DNA from: Rhizobium leguminosarum bv. viciae USDA 2370
GTDB taxonomy: Bacteria > Pseudomonadota > Alphaproteobacteria > Rhizobiales > Rhizobiaceae
Assembly: GCF_002008365.1 (NCBI RefSeq)
Contig: NZ_MRDL01000050.1
Coordinates: forward strand, 296 to 64,295
Length of the DNA: 64,000 nt
Direction of reading: 5' to 3'
Shown here: positions 51,055 through 61,376 of the stretch, one piece after another
Numbering within the stretch: position 1 is the first letter of the stretch
Layout: every line of letters begins with the position of its first letter
Notes under the pieces: model-generated
Database searches by the model: none
What the model was told of the DNA's origin: nothing
The model's input: only the letters and a program-made list of their open reading frames with translations
Program-made: the position numbers and the translations under genes

Positions 51055-51900
51055 TTAACAGTTCGGCAGGATACCCAAGCTGAGAACCCACATTTCGCGA
51101 TAGCAGAAGTCCGGGTCGGAAATCAGGCGCTCCGGCTCTTCGCCGATCGCCTTCCATTGGTCACGGTCCGCTTCGGGCAGGTCGCATGTCCGGGCGAGGC
51201 CGGACAGGAATTCGAGATTGTTGCGGATGTATTCGCGTTCGACGGGCCTGAGCGGCTGACGGCGCTCGGCCAGGGTCGTGATGGCGGAGACGTGCTCAAG
51301 ACCCGCCGCTCGAAACCAGGCGGGCACGCGCGTTCCTCTCATGGCGCCGGACATCTGTACATCATCGGAGAGCGCATCGAGCAACCGCCAAATCAGTTTG
51401 GGATCTTGCGGTTGATATTGCCAAACCGAGATATCGACTTCCTTCACGGCAACAAGTCCGCCCGGTTTTACGACGCGGCAGAACTCAGCGATTGCTCGTG
51501 TCAGCTCCTCGTCATTCAGATACTGGATGACGTTCGCGCTCCAGACCGCATCGAACGTGCCCCTCTCATACGGCAGCGCCAGGATGTCACCGAGGCGCGC
51601 GCTTGCCGAACAAGCAAACCGCTGACTTGCAATCAAGCCTTGGATAGCTTCGACATTTTCCTCTGCCAGATCATAAGCGTCGATATGCCCGTCTGCGCCG
51701 AGTAAATCCGCCATCAGAGGAAGGAAGACGCCGTTGCCTGCACCCGCGTCAAGCACTGACCAGCCAGGCTGAATGCCGGCGGCACGGAGAGTTGCATCAT
51801 ACTCGTCCTTTAGCGCGACGTAATGAATATCGAGGTGTCCGCTGGCGCTGAGCCTATGACCAGTCGACGTAATGTGTTCGGAATTTGATGCGCTGCCCAT
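51055..51900 (-). CDS. SAM-dependent methyltransferase
   Basis: The 281-residue class I methyltransferase has motif I SVLDAGAGNGVFLPLM, motif II IDAYDLAEENVEAI, a GDILALPYERGTFDAVWSAN acceptor-side segment and VVKPGGLVAVKEVD. The head before residue 40 is polar. Substrate is unknown; small-molecule or ubiquinone-like types are possible. The interval 50709-51054 holds no recognised gene. Confidence 0.87.
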   Translation of the reverse strand: MGSASNSEHITSTGHRLSASGHLDIHYVALKDEYDATLRAAGIQPGWSVLDAGAGNGVFLPLMADLLGADGHIDAYDLAEENVEAIQGLIASQRFACSASARLGDILALPYERGTFDAVWSANVIQYLNDEELTRAIAEFCRVVKPGGLVAVKEVDISVWQYQPQDPKLIWRLLDALSDDVQMSGAMRGTRVPAWFRAAGLEHVSAITTLAERRQPLRPVEREYIRNNLEFLSGLARTCDLPEADRDQWKAIGEEPERLISDPDFCYREMWVLSLGILPNC

Positions 51901-52167
51901 CTACCTGCCCGACCCGAGGTCACAACAAATACTTTATGGAAAAGTGAGTTGTGGCGCAGGCTACTCTGTCTTACGCCCTCAGCCCGGATTGAAAACCGGG
52001 TCGCGCCTTTTGCCGCAATATTAGCGGGCTAGGGAATACCGATTATACGGGTCTGTCAACTATTGTCCGGAATTGGCCGAACCATTATCCGCACACCGAA
52101 TGGGCATGGTGGCTTGCTCCATAATGCAGCATTTCAGTTAGCGGCTGGCCTGTGCGGACTAGTTATT
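51901..52167. other. Intergenic stretch, nothing clear
   Basis: A CCCGG/CCGGG hairpin (~51983-52005) without a T tract is the only structure seen. Confidence 0.3.
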
Positions 52168-52800
52168 TCAGCGAAGCAATCCGTCGCGACCGAACTCCTC
52201 CCAGCCCGCCAGTTCTGCGCGAGGAGCCTCGTCGGGTCCGGCGACGGCATCCGCCTTGACGGTCTTGCCCTTCTTCAACAACCGCGTCAGCTTCGCCTTA
52301 TAGGCCGCCCGTCGTCTGTTCTCCGCAGCCGCTGCCGCATCCTCCTCGCGCCACTCTTCGACGACGCCTCGATCGAGCAGGTCTTCCACGACCCGCGGGT
52401 CGAAGACGTGGAACGTGATCTTCCGCGCGCGACCGCGCAGTTTCACCGTGCGCGTCCCAGCACTCGGCAGGCGGCCGTCCTTGAGCCAGCGATGACGCTC
52501 GCTCGTCTTGATCGAAAGAATATCCTCGATCTCGCGGGGGATTACAGGCAGGCTTTCGATGTCTTTGAGCGCACTGGCGACAACAGACGCCACCGCATGG
52601 AATTCTGCCTTGGCACTTGCAGGCATCGACAGCGTGAGTTCTCCGTGCTCGATATCGAGTGACTTCTTCGACGCGACCGGGAGTCGTGCACGCAGTTCGA
52701 GGAGGATTCCCTTCGCGCGCACCGAAGATCCCAGGGTCGCTGCTGGCGGCAGGATCCACGTTCTGACCAGCTCGACATCGTTCTTTTCGTGTTTCGGCAT
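52168..52800 (-). CDS. Hypothetical protein with central HTH-like region (210 aa)
   Basis: The product starts MPKHEKNDVELVRTWILPPA. Its centre IPREIEDILSIKTSERHRWL then KDGRLPSAGTRTVKLRGRAR resembles a small helix-turn-helix fold that reads FDPRVVEDLLDRGVVEEW. The C-terminus is basic and helical. The family is unnamed to me but its layout is seen in rhizobial plasmid proteins. No strong ribosome site precedes the ATG; longer starts are possible. Confidence 0.55.
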   Translation of the reverse strand: MPKHEKNDVELVRTWILPPAATLGSSVRAKGILLELRARLPVASKKSLDIEHGELTLSMPASAKAEFHAVASVVASALKDIESLPVIPREIEDILSIKTSERHRWLKDGRLPSAGTRTVKLRGRARKITFHVFDPRVVEDLLDRGVVEEWREEDAAAAAENRRRAAYKAKLTRLLKKGKTVKADAVAGPDEAPRAELAGWEEFGRDGLLR

Positions 52801-52888
52801 CGCGCCTAGATGGGATCCCCTGCGTTCCACGTCGATGATCACGATATTCGCCGGGTAAGCCAAGGCGCGACTGACCTCTTTTCGCTGC

Positions 52889-53326
52889 TCACCCGAGTTC
52901 CTGGGCAAGCCCGATGAGAAGACCTTCGGGTCCGCGGATGTAGCAGAGCTTGTAGGCGTCCTCATATCGGACGACATCGCCAACAAGCTGGGCGCCGTGC
53001 GTGCGGAGCCTTCCAACGGTCTCTTCGACGTCGTCGACCGTGAACATGGCTCGCAGATAACCAAGGGCGTTCACCGGAGCGTTCCGATGATCCGCGACGA
53101 CGTCAGGTCTGAGAAAGCGTGAAAGCTCCAGCCGACTGTGTCCGTCCGGCGTCCGCATCATGGCGATCTCGACGTGCTGATCGCCCAGACCAGTGACACG
53201 ACCGGCCCATTCGCCCTCGATCGTCGCGCGGCCCTCGAGTTCGAGACCCAGCTCGCGAAAGAAGTCTATCGCCACTCCGAGGTCTTCGACGACAATCCCG
53301 ATGTTGTCCATTCGCTTGAGCGCCAT
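52889..53326 (-). CDS. VOC-superfamily protein (glyoxalase/bleomycin-resistance fold)
   Basis: The 145-residue product has two VOC modules: IGIVVEDLGVAIDFFRELGL, HVEIAMMRTPDGHSRLELSR and LRAMFTVDDVEETVGRLRTH, with GPEGLLIGLAQELG at the end. Metal-ligand positions are only partly clear (H in HVEIAM, E in LELS). The substrate is unknown. GGAGG precedes the ATG at 53326 by nine bases. Confidence 0.85.
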   Translation of the reverse strand: MALKRMDNIGIVVEDLGVAIDFFRELGLELEGRATIEGEWAGRVTGLGDQHVEIAMMRTPDGHSRLELSRFLRPDVVADHRNAPVNALGYLRAMFTVDDVEETVGRLRTHGAQLVGDVVRYEDAYKLCYIRGPEGLLIGLAQELG

Positions 53327-53625
53327 GCTCTCCATCCTCCGGTTTTTAATCCGATTTCCTTCTAGGACGTGGATGGGCCATCGGTCCCGACATCGCTATC
53401 GAAATCTTTAGGCAAATTTTTCGGATGCTGTCACGCCGGTTCCCAGTTCAGAATCCTTAACGTTCGAACTTTCGAGCCGGAAGACGAGCCCGGCAGTTGC
53501 TAATCCCGCACTTCTGAAATCTGGCCGCCCTTTGGCTTACAGCGTCGCTGCTTGCCGGAACCAAAACGTCTTGACGGCGGGCAAGTATCGGCTAGCTTCG
53601 ATGCAGGAGAGAGGTCATCCCTTCG

Positions 53626-54398
53626 ATGTGCAACTGTATCGCTTGGAAGACAAGGATTGGGTTCGCAAATGGGCGTTGGACGCCGAGAGCCTGATCAACC
53701 TGATGCCTGCCTACCAAGTAAATCCAAACGAGATGGGAACAATCGTCCGGAGTACGCCGGATGGTCGGAAACAGTTGACCCATGTGAAGTGGGGACTTCC
53801 ATCGCCAATATTCGCTCTCAAAAAAGCTGCCGAAATTCGCGCTGAGAAACTGAGGGCCAAAGGTCTGCCAGTGAACATGGCCGAACTGCTTCGAATGGAG
53901 CCGGACAGAGGCACGACGAACGTCCGCAATCTCAACCTCCCACATTGGAAGCGTTGGTTCGGCGTCGAACACCATTGCATTGTCCCGGTCACCAGTTTTG
54001 CCGAACCGGATCCGGCGAGCAAGGAAGAGGGAGGCAATACCCCTAACGCATGGTTCGCGCGAGATGAAAGCAAGTCGGTGATGTGCTTTGCTGGAATTTG
54101 GGTTTCCCAGTGGACGAGCGTGCGAAAGGTGAAGGACGGACTCACGACAGACGATCTGTATGGATTCCTTACGACCGATGCGAACGATTTCGTCAAGCCA
54201 ATCCATGACAAGGCGATGCCGGTCCTGCTGTTGACCAATGAACAGACCGATGTTTGGATGCGTGCACCCTGGGAGGAGGCCAAGGAACTTGCCCGTCCGC
54301 TTCCGAATGACAAGCTCATGGTGACGTCGAGGGAGCCATATGGGTCCAACATCGTGACGAAGTCCGGGGATCCGGTCTCACAGCCGAGCTTGCTCTAA
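53626..54398 (+). pseudogene. SRAP/HMCES (YedK) gene, frameshifted at codon 4
   Basis: An ATG at 53626 opens ATG-TGC-AAC (Met-Cys-Asn), then one C is missing before TG-TAT-CGC. With one base restored the start would be MCNLYRLEDKDWV, the invariant SRAP N-terminus. The rest is intact in the next frame: NLPHWKRWFGVEHHCIVPVT, SFAEP with the active-site Glu, and FVKPIHDKAMPVLLL with the His. SRAP proteins crosslink abasic sites through Cys2. As written, no protein retains Cys2 plus the domain. Confidence 0.85.
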
Positions 54399-54686
54399 AC
54401 GGACAGCCGTAGGCGTTCGGATCGTTTCGGTTCGTTGCCGAATGCCTGCACCATTCGTCGAGCAGGAGACTTACCACAACATTTTCGCTGGCTTCCGTCG
54501 ATGTCGCTTCAGGACGTCGGTGGAAGGCAAGGCTCACGAGCCCGAACAGCTTCAAACCTATCGCGGAGGCTGAAAATATCATGCCGGGATATTAATGGTT
54601 TTCTCGCTCGCGAGGAAATCACAAACTAGAGGGCGGGCCTCGGAAATCGCCTAGAGAAAGAGGCCCCACTGCCGACACGCCTTTGC

Positions 54687-55064
54687 CTAACCGAAATCGA
54701 GCGATACCCACCCCAGGCGACTTTCCCCGTAGACGCTTTGCGTCGGCGCTAGCGAGGAGGGGTCGGCGAAGCATCCTATAGCGACCGCGACGAGACCTTT
54801 CCTGAACTCCGGCATCCAGAAAACGGTCGACCCGCACACCGGGCAGAACCTGAAATCGATCGATCTCCCGCTGTCGCCCGACCGGACGTAGCTGTTCGAC
54901 GCTCCGGAAGTCTCCATTTGATTCGCTTGGAAGAAGACGGCCACTCCGAACGCGCTGCCGGTGCGACGCTGGCAGGCCCGGCAATGGCAGACGGAGATTT
55001 TGACGGGTTCTCCATCGGCGATTATCGAAAGCTGGCCGCATGAACAACTGGCCGCTCGTCTCAT
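54687..55064 (-). CDS. GFA-family (Mss4-fold) protein
   Basis: The 125-residue product has the cysteines of the GFA family: SCSCGQLSI, VCHCRACQRRTGSAFGVAVF and RFCPVCGSTVFWMPE. These form two zinc sites of an Mss4-like fold. Members were named for glutathione-dependent formaldehyde activation, but many act otherwise. GGGAGGAG precedes the ATG at 55064. The 288 bases before 54687 hold no clear gene. Confidence 0.88.
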   Translation of the reverse strand: MRRAASCSCGQLSIIADGEPVKISVCHCRACQRRTGSAFGVAVFFQANQMETSGASNSYVRSGDSGRSIDFRFCPVCGSTVFWMPEFRKGLVAVAIGCFADPSSLAPTQSVYGESRLGWVSLDFG

Positions 55065-55223
55065 TCCGTGCTCCTCCCTAATTGATGTTCGCGATGCCAA
55101 CCGACTACTCACGCCTCCCTTCGTCGACCCCGCGATGCCGGTGGAAGGATCGAGCACAGCCCGAGAAGCGTTTCGACGCCGGGAGCATGCCGCGCAGGTT
55201 TGTCGCTCGTCCGCGTAGGCACG

Positions 55224-56567
55224 CTACTCCGATTCCCTTTCGACAACACGCCGCGCCCGGATCGCCGCCGCAATAAAGACCCGTGAAAGACCGTGGTAGA
55301 GGGGTTCGCGCGACAGGATCCGCGAAGTCACGTAGCCGATCATCGACACCGCCATAATTGGGATGACTGCCTGGTGGTCGCCGGTCATTTCCAGGATGAT
55401 GACGAAGGCCGTCATCGGCGCCTGCACGACGCCTGCGAAATAGCCGGCCATGCCGAGGATAGCCGCCAGTGCGATGCTGGTGCCGAGCAGGGAGCCGACG
55501 GTGCTGCCGAAACCGGCGCCGACGGCAAGCGACGGCGCAAAGATGCCGCCCGGAATACCTGACAGCATGGACAAGAAGCTGGCGGCGAGCTTTTCAACGA
55601 AGAAGAGCAGAGGCAGGGCATTGCCTTCGACCGCAGCTCGCGCCTGCTCGTAGCCGGTGCCGAAAGTCGTGCCTCCCGACGCCACGCCGATGACTGCGAT
55701 CGCCAGTCCGCAGATGCCCGCAAGCGCCAGCATGCGCTTCAGCGGCTGTGGTTGCGCCCAGCGGCGGATCTTTTGGCCGAAGTGCAACGCGAAACCGCTG
55801 AAGGCCGCTCCAAGCGCACCACCGCCGATGCCGCAGATCAGAACCAGCCCCCAGTCGCGAAGCTCGGTGGGGGCAGCCGATGCCATGCCGAAATAATTGT
55901 AGCTTCCAGAAAGCCCAAGAGCCGCGAGACCAGAGAGGATGACTGCCGTGAGCACCAGCCCGTTCGTCCGAGACTCGTAGGTCCGGCTCATCTCCTCGAT
56001 GGCGAAGACGATACCGGCAAGCGGGGTGTTGAAGGCGGCCGCAATGCCCGCCGCCGATCCGGCCAGAATCAGCCCGCGCGCCTGCGCCATGCCACTGAAC
56101 CGGGCGACGGCGAGCATGATCGACGCGCCGACCTGCACGGTCGGACCCTCGCGGCCGATCGAGGCGCCAGAGAATAGCCCGAGCACCGTCAGCACAATCT
56201 TGCCGAAAGCGATCTTCAGCGACAGCAGCCGCGTCCGATCTTCTTCGTCCCGCAGATGTCGCGCGGCGATCGCCTGCGGAATGCCGCTGCCCTGCGAATT
56301 CGGAAACAGCGTCGCCGCCAGATAGGCCGACAGCATGAAGCCGAGCGGGGTCAGCGCAAGTGGCAGCAGGAAGGCCCATTCACCGGACGAGGTGAGAGAC
56401 CCGAAGCCCTTCTGCGCCAGATCCGCAAGCTTCGCAAAGCCGACGCTGATCACCCCGATTGCCAATGCCCCGCACCAAAACACCAGCCTCGGCTGCCAAA
56501 GCGAGAAAGAGCCCCATAAGACGCGGGAGCGGCGAAAGAGCTTGGAATATCGATAGGATGATGGCAT
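55224..56567 (-). CDS. ClC-family chloride channel/transporter
   Basis: The 447-residue protein has the ClC signature: GSGIPQAI (first anion motif), GREGPTVQVGASIM with the gating Glu, and GIPGGIFAPSLAVGAGFGST. Many membrane helices are seen. It may exchange chloride for protons or pass chloride. No CBS domains follow. I chose the ATG at 56567; a GTG start at 56636 would add 23 polar residues. Confidence 0.9.
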   Translation of the reverse strand: MPSSYRYSKLFRRSRVLWGSFSLWQPRLVFWCGALAIGVISVGFAKLADLAQKGFGSLTSSGEWAFLLPLALTPLGFMLSAYLAATLFPNSQGSGIPQAIAARHLRDEEDRTRLLSLKIAFGKIVLTVLGLFSGASIGREGPTVQVGASIMLAVARFSGMAQARGLILAGSAAGIAAAFNTPLAGIVFAIEEMSRTYESRTNGLVLTAVILSGLAALGLSGSYNYFGMASAAPTELRDWGLVLICGIGGGALGAAFSGFALHFGQKIRRWAQPQPLKRMLALAGICGLAIAVIGVASGGTTFGTGYEQARAAVEGNALPLLFFVEKLAASFLSMLSGIPGGIFAPSLAVGAGFGSTVGSLLGTSIALAAILGMAGYFAGVVQAPMTAFVIILEMTGDHQAVIPIMAVSMIGYVTSRILSREPLYHGLSRVFIAAAIRARRVVERESE

Positions 56568-56668
56568 GTCGGGGCTCGGCGATACGGGGCGGGGTTGTCC
56601 TTTACTAGCGCCATCGCGCCCCAAGATCACCCCCACTTGCAGGATGTCGATTGCTGGCGTGCTGCTGG

Positions 56669-58570
56669 CTAGATGGTCGTCTGCAGCCCAAGTTCGACCA
56701 CTCGCCCCGACGGCAGCCCGAAATAGTCTGTCGCATTGCTGGCATTTTCAGCAAGCGAGATGAACAGCCGGTCCTGCCAGAACGGCAGGCCGCCCTTCTT
56801 CGACGGGAGGATCGTTCGGCGGGAAAGGAAGAACGAGGTCGACATGATGTCGAACTTCAGACCAAGCTTGCGGGCGAGAACGAGCGCACGAGGGATGTTT
56901 GGCGTCTCCATGTAGCCGAACGTGATCACAAGCCGGCTGAAGTGGCGATTGAAGCTTTCGAGAAAAATTTTCTCATCGTCCGGGACGAAAGGCGTGGTCG
57001 AGGTCACGACGCTGAGAATGACGTTCTGCTCATGGAGCACCTTGTAGTGCTTCAGGCTATGGAGAAGTGCGGTCGGCGCGCCTTCGATGTCGCTTGTCAG
57101 GAACATCGCAGTCCCAGGCACCGTGGGCGGCTTCTTCCTTGCGAGGTTGTCGATGATCGCCGAAAGTGGGATTTCGTCGGCCTTGGTGCGGGCGGCAAGC
57201 AGCCGACGTCCCGCCGTCCATGTCTGCATGATGAGCGCCATCGTTGTCGCCACAGCAACGGGAACCCATCCGCCTTCTGCGAACTTCGCGATGTTGGCGG
57301 CTAGAAACCCGGCGTCGATCAGCGTAATCGGCACGATGACTGCAAGAGCCGCCGCCAGCTTCCAGCTCCAGATACGGCGCATCACGATGAACAGGAGGAT
57401 CGAAGTGATGAACATTTCGCCTGTCACGGCGATGCCATAGGCGGCGGAAAGGCCGCTCGAGTTTTGGAAGAAGAGTACCAGAGCAGCGACGAAGATGAAC
57501 AGCAGGTTGTTCACCTGCGGCATGAAGATCTGTCCGGATTGTGTTTCGGAGGTGTGGAGGATTCGCAGGCGCGGAAGCAGGTTGAGGTGCATCGCCTGAC
57601 GGACGAGGGAATAGGCGCCGGAGATCACGGCCTGGCTGGCGATGACCGTTGCCGCGGTGGCGAGACAGACCATAGGAATCCGCGCCCACTCCGGATGCAT
57701 GCTGAAAAAGGGATGCTCAGCCATCTCCGGGTTCGCGAGCACGAACGCCCCCTGTCCGAAGTAATTCAGAAGCAGACTAGGGAAGACGAGCGAAAACCAC
57801 GCCGTGACGATCGGGCGGCGTCCGAAATGTCCAAGGTCGACATACAGAGCCTCGGCGCCGGTCACGGCAAGAAAGACGGCCCCGAGCACCGCGATGGCCG
57901 AGCCGATGTTGTTTGCGATATATTGGAGTGCGTGTACCGGATTGACTGCGGCTAACACCGACGGATCGTCAAAGATGTGGATCGCCCCGCTGACGCCAAG
58001 AACGATAAACCACAGAGCCGTTACGGGACCGAACACCGACGCCACGCCGCTCGTGCCGAATCGCTGGACGAAAAACAGCACGGCGATGATCGTGAGAGTG
58101 ATCGGCACGACCCAGTTGGACAACGCCGGTGCGACCACCTCGATGCCCTCGACCGCAGACAGGACTGAGATCGCAGGCGTGATGATCGCATCACCGAGGA
58201 ATAGCGAGGCGCCGATCACGCCCAGGACAAGCACCCATTTGGGGCGTCCGGCCAGACCTTCGCGGGCGAGCGTCATGAGAGACAGCGTGCCGCCTTCGCC
58301 CCGGTTGTCTGCCTTCAGCACGAACGTCACATACTTCAAGGTGACTACGATCGTGAGCGCCCAGACGATCAGTGACAGGATTCCAAGGACGTCCGCGCGA
58401 TCCGCTCCGGATCCGCCGGTGGCGTGCAGAGCCTCTCTGAATGCATAAAGCGGGCTGGTTCCGATGTCGCCATAGACGACGCCCAATGCAGCGAGAACGA
58501 GCGATGGCAGTCCTCGCCGGCTCTGGTGTTCCAGTTCCGGATCTGCTGATCGGAGCTTGGCATCGGTCAA
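56669..58570 (-). CDS. kup: Potassium uptake protein Kup
   Basis: The 633-residue protein has the Kup/KT family pattern: VLAALGVVYGDIGTSPLYAF, ADNRGEGGTLSLMTLAREGL, GASLFLGDAIITPAISVLSA, GAEALYVDLGHFGRRPIVTA and AYGIAVTGEMFITSILLFIV. It has ~12 helices and a cytoplasmic C-terminal domain. It takes up K+ with protons. A TTG at 58570 with AGGA eight bases before it gives a family-typical length. Confidence 0.92.
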   Translation of the reverse strand: MTDAKLRSADPELEHQSRRGLPSLVLAALGVVYGDIGTSPLYAFREALHATGGSGADRADVLGILSLIVWALTIVVTLKYVTFVLKADNRGEGGTLSLMTLAREGLAGRPKWVLVLGVIGASLFLGDAIITPAISVLSAVEGIEVVAPALSNWVVPITLTIIAVLFFVQRFGTSGVASVFGPVTALWFIVLGVSGAIHIFDDPSVLAAVNPVHALQYIANNIGSAIAVLGAVFLAVTGAEALYVDLGHFGRRPIVTAWFSLVFPSLLLNYFGQGAFVLANPEMAEHPFFSMHPEWARIPMVCLATAATVIASQAVISGAYSLVRQAMHLNLLPRLRILHTSETQSGQIFMPQVNNLLFIFVAALVLFFQNSSGLSAAYGIAVTGEMFITSILLFIVMRRIWSWKLAAALAVIVPITLIDAGFLAANIAKFAEGGWVPVAVATTMALIMQTWTAGRRLLAARTKADEIPLSAIIDNLARKKPPTVPGTAMFLTSDIEGAPTALLHSLKHYKVLHEQNVILSVVTSTTPFVPDDEKIFLESFNRHFSRLVITFGYMETPNIPRALVLARKLGLKFDIMSTSFFLSRRTILPSKKGGLPFWQDRLFISLAENASNATDYFGLPSGRVVELGLQTTI

Positions 58571-58964
58571 ATGGGCTGTCCTGTAGTATGCACGGTGAAT
58601 GCTGGAAGGTGCCACCGGCTTGGTCTGATGGCAACGCGAACGTCTGCCCAGCGGTTGCATCCACCTTCCGAATAAAGGTCGTGATGGAACAGGCTCGTGA
58701 GGGCATCATCACGGGGCTACCCCCAGTGTTGAGGCTCATGGACATTGCCTTCGGCGTTGACTCGGTGATGGCGACGGGCATCATCACCCCGCAGGCGCAG
58801 CTCGCACCAGCCTCAAGTGCTTCGGCGACAGCAAGGCTTATGGCATCAAGGTCCATGCGCTTCTTGCGGATCGCACGGTCTGTGGCGATACAGGTTGTCG
58901 GAATAGTTCAATGCTGACGGTTTTGTTAGGAACATTCGGGAACGGCTGGTGGCAGTCGCTTGCT
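58571..58964. other. Intergenic stretch
   Basis: Both strands have open frames here (one minus frame contains ALEAGASCACGVMMPVAITE), but neither resembles a family nor has a good ribosome site. I see no RNA gene or repeat. Confidence 0.3.
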
Positions 58965-61376
58965 TCACGTATGCTGTCGGTCAGTCGGCTTGCCAAGGCT
59001 AGGAAGAGAGAAGGCAAAGGTCGCACCTGGTCCGTCGTTCGGCACCGCCCACATTCGGCCGCCATGATTTTCAATGATCGAGCGGCTGATGGAGAGACCT
59101 ATACCCATCCCGTTCCGCTTCGTCGTGAAAAATGGTTCGAACATCTTGTCCGCAGCGTCAGCGGCTATGCCGACGCCCGCATCCAAGATTGACAAAGTGA
59201 GCATGTCCTCGCTCACCAGCGCGGTTCGCACGAGCAGACGGCGAGGGCGCCCCTCGATCTCTGCCATGGCCTCGATTCCGTTCAGGACCATATTCAAAAT
59301 GACCTGCTGAAGTTGAATGCGATCGCCGCTGACGGACGGGAGCTCTGGGGTCAGCCTCGCTTCCAGGACGATAGACTTCTCACGTATGTCCCGCGCAGAT
59401 AATGCAATCACCTCGCGAGCTATCTCATTCAGGTCGATTTTCTCCATCGCTGGAGACTGCCGATTGAACATAGCCCGAAGTCGCTTGATAACTTCGGTTG
59501 CGCGCATGGTGTCTCGGATCGTCCGCCGGGCAGTGTCTGTTGCGGAGGCGATGTTCGGTGGATCGAGCGCCAATAGACGGACACATGCATTGGCGTTCGC
59601 GAGAATGCCCGAAAGTGGTTGGCTCACCTCGTGCGCTATGGAGGTCGTCAGAGCACTAATTGTCATCACGCGGGAGACGTATGCGAGTTCTTCTCGGGCC
59701 TTTAACAGTGCTTCCTCACCACGTCGGAGAGCATCTTCCGCTCGTCTTGTCTCGGTGATGTCCTGTACCGTTCCCATGAACGCCGGGTGATCGCCGATGT
59801 AGTGTGTTACCCTGGCAAGTCCTCGAATGAACCTGACGGACGCATCTGTCCTGATGATCCGGAAGACAAAATCGGAATCCTCACCAGCAAACCCTCTCTC
59901 CATCTCGAAGTCAAAGAGTTCCAGGTCCTCTGGATGGACCCGCTCCCTGACCGCATCGATGCTTGGCTCGAGCTCGGGGTCGAGGTCGAATATTCTGTAG
60001 AACTCCTCAGACCAGATGTTCTCATCCCGCTGGATATCAGATGTAAAGCTCCCTGTTGAACTAATCCGTTGAGCGGCGACGAGCTGCGCCTGGCTCCGCT
60101 CGACCTGCGTCTCTCGCCTGACAAGAGCTTCCTCGTGACGCGTCCGGTCTATGGAGATAGCTGCCATATGCTTCGCTCGATCGACTATTTGCTGCTCGCG
60201 AGGTTCGAGGGGTGCTTGCTGATGACGTAGGATTACAAATATCCCGGCCGTGTTCCCATACGGGGACAGAATTGGAATGGCCTGGCAGTAATTCAGACCG
60301 TTGGCCAACATGATCTCGCCCATCGACGTCTCACGCTGGTCGCTTTCGGCCAGATTTGTGATCTCGACAGTCCTTTTTGTCAGAGCTGCCGTGGAGCAGG
60401 GATTCTTGTCCGAAGTCACGTTCTTGCCGTCGAAGATCTCCCTGAACTCGCCAGGCAGCCTAGTGGGCGCCCCCATTCGAAAGAGCTTGCGGTCAAGCGA
60501 AAGCTCGAGGAAGCCACAAACGAGGTCCGGAACCAGATCCGCGACGACATCGCAAAGCCGTTGAAGAACACTTGCCGACGGTGCGCCTCGCGCGACCATT
60601 TCGAGTATCTCCATTTCGTGTCCGAGGAGGCGGGAGGAGTCCCGACTGTCCTGAACGTCGATCTGAAGTACGCAATAGCCCGTCAACTCTCCGTTTCGCA
60701 TCGGGATTTGTACGGCCTGTGCCTCCAGCCAGCGCAGCGTTCCGTCCGCAGAGAGCGCTTGATACGACATGACAGATGGTTTGTTTCCGTCCTGCCCCGC
60801 CTGCAAATGAAAGGCGATTTCTTTCAGTTTGCTAAGATTGAAGTGGGATGATCTGTCTTGCACCTGAGCGCTTGGTGATAAGCCGTACCACCGCCATGCT
60901 GCCTGATTTGCAAACTCAAGCTCCAGAGAAGGCGTCAGTAGAAGCGCTTGGAGTGACAGGGAATCTAGGAAACTCCGAAAGTCACGATCGGCGTTGCCAA
61001 TCTGGTTGTCGGTCCTCTCAAGACGTTCTGTCGCAAGCCAACAGATCTCCCCTCCGAGCCCTTTCATTGGCGAAGCAGAAATATTGAACCATTCGAATCT
61101 TCCGTCTCGTCGCCGCAAACGGGCGGCGACGAGTTGAACGTCACCCTTCTGCGCCGGAACGATGAGGAGATGATCGTCCGAATGCAGAAAGCTTGCCCAC
61201 TGCCGCGAGCCACCCTGATCGATTATCAGGCCAGTGAAGTCAGTGAAGCGCGAGTTCGCATAGCTCAGGGCGCCTGTTTCGTCCGTTGTCCAGACCAGGC
61301 CGGGCAGGCTGTTCAAGATTCCTAGGCCGTCGTTGGACTCAAACGTGAGTGCCTCCTCGTCGAGTGACATTGACAT
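58965..61376 (-). CDS. PAS-PAS-GAF-PAS sensor histidine kinase
   Basis: The 803-residue soluble kinase has two N-terminal PAS domains (~20-115 and ~130-240), a GAF domain (~265-420; ICGF-type LVCGFLELSL, AIPILSPYGNTAGIFVIL), a third PAS (~445-555; FYRIFDLDPELEPSIDAVRE), and a HisKA helix with phospho-His in ALTTSIAHEVSQPLSGILAN. The HATPase part follows (VILNMVLNGIEAMAE, DAGVGIAADAADKMFEPFFT, GMGIGLSISRSIIENHGG). Its ATG overlaps the MFS stop (TGATG), so both are cotranscribed. No regulator gene is adjacent. The signal is unknown. Confidence 0.9.
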   Translation of the reverse strand: MSMSLDEEALTFESNDGLGILNSLPGLVWTTDETGALSYANSRFTDFTGLIIDQGGSRQWASFLHSDDHLLIVPAQKGDVQLVAARLRRRDGRFEWFNISASPMKGLGGEICWLATERLERTDNQIGNADRDFRSFLDSLSLQALLLTPSLELEFANQAAWRWYGLSPSAQVQDRSSHFNLSKLKEIAFHLQAGQDGNKPSVMSYQALSADGTLRWLEAQAVQIPMRNGELTGYCVLQIDVQDSRDSSRLLGHEMEILEMVARGAPSASVLQRLCDVVADLVPDLVCGFLELSLDRKLFRMGAPTRLPGEFREIFDGKNVTSDKNPCSTAALTKRTVEITNLAESDQRETSMGEIMLANGLNYCQAIPILSPYGNTAGIFVILRHQQAPLEPREQQIVDRAKHMAAISIDRTRHEEALVRRETQVERSQAQLVAAQRISSTGSFTSDIQRDENIWSEEFYRIFDLDPELEPSIDAVRERVHPEDLELFDFEMERGFAGEDSDFVFRIIRTDASVRFIRGLARVTHYIGDHPAFMGTVQDITETRRAEDALRRGEEALLKAREELAYVSRVMTISALTTSIAHEVSQPLSGILANANACVRLLALDPPNIASATDTARRTIRDTMRATEVIKRLRAMFNRQSPAMEKIDLNEIAREVIALSARDIREKSIVLEARLTPELPSVSGDRIQLQQVILNMVLNGIEAMAEIEGRPRRLLVRTALVSEDMLTLSILDAGVGIAADAADKMFEPFFTTKRNGMGIGLSISRSIIENHGGRMWAVPNDGPGATFAFSLPSLGKPTDRQHT

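Noticed and set aside
58191..58856. Minus-strand frame overlapping the start of kup
   Set aside because: Most of it lies in another frame of kup, and the part before kup has no ribosome site or family match.
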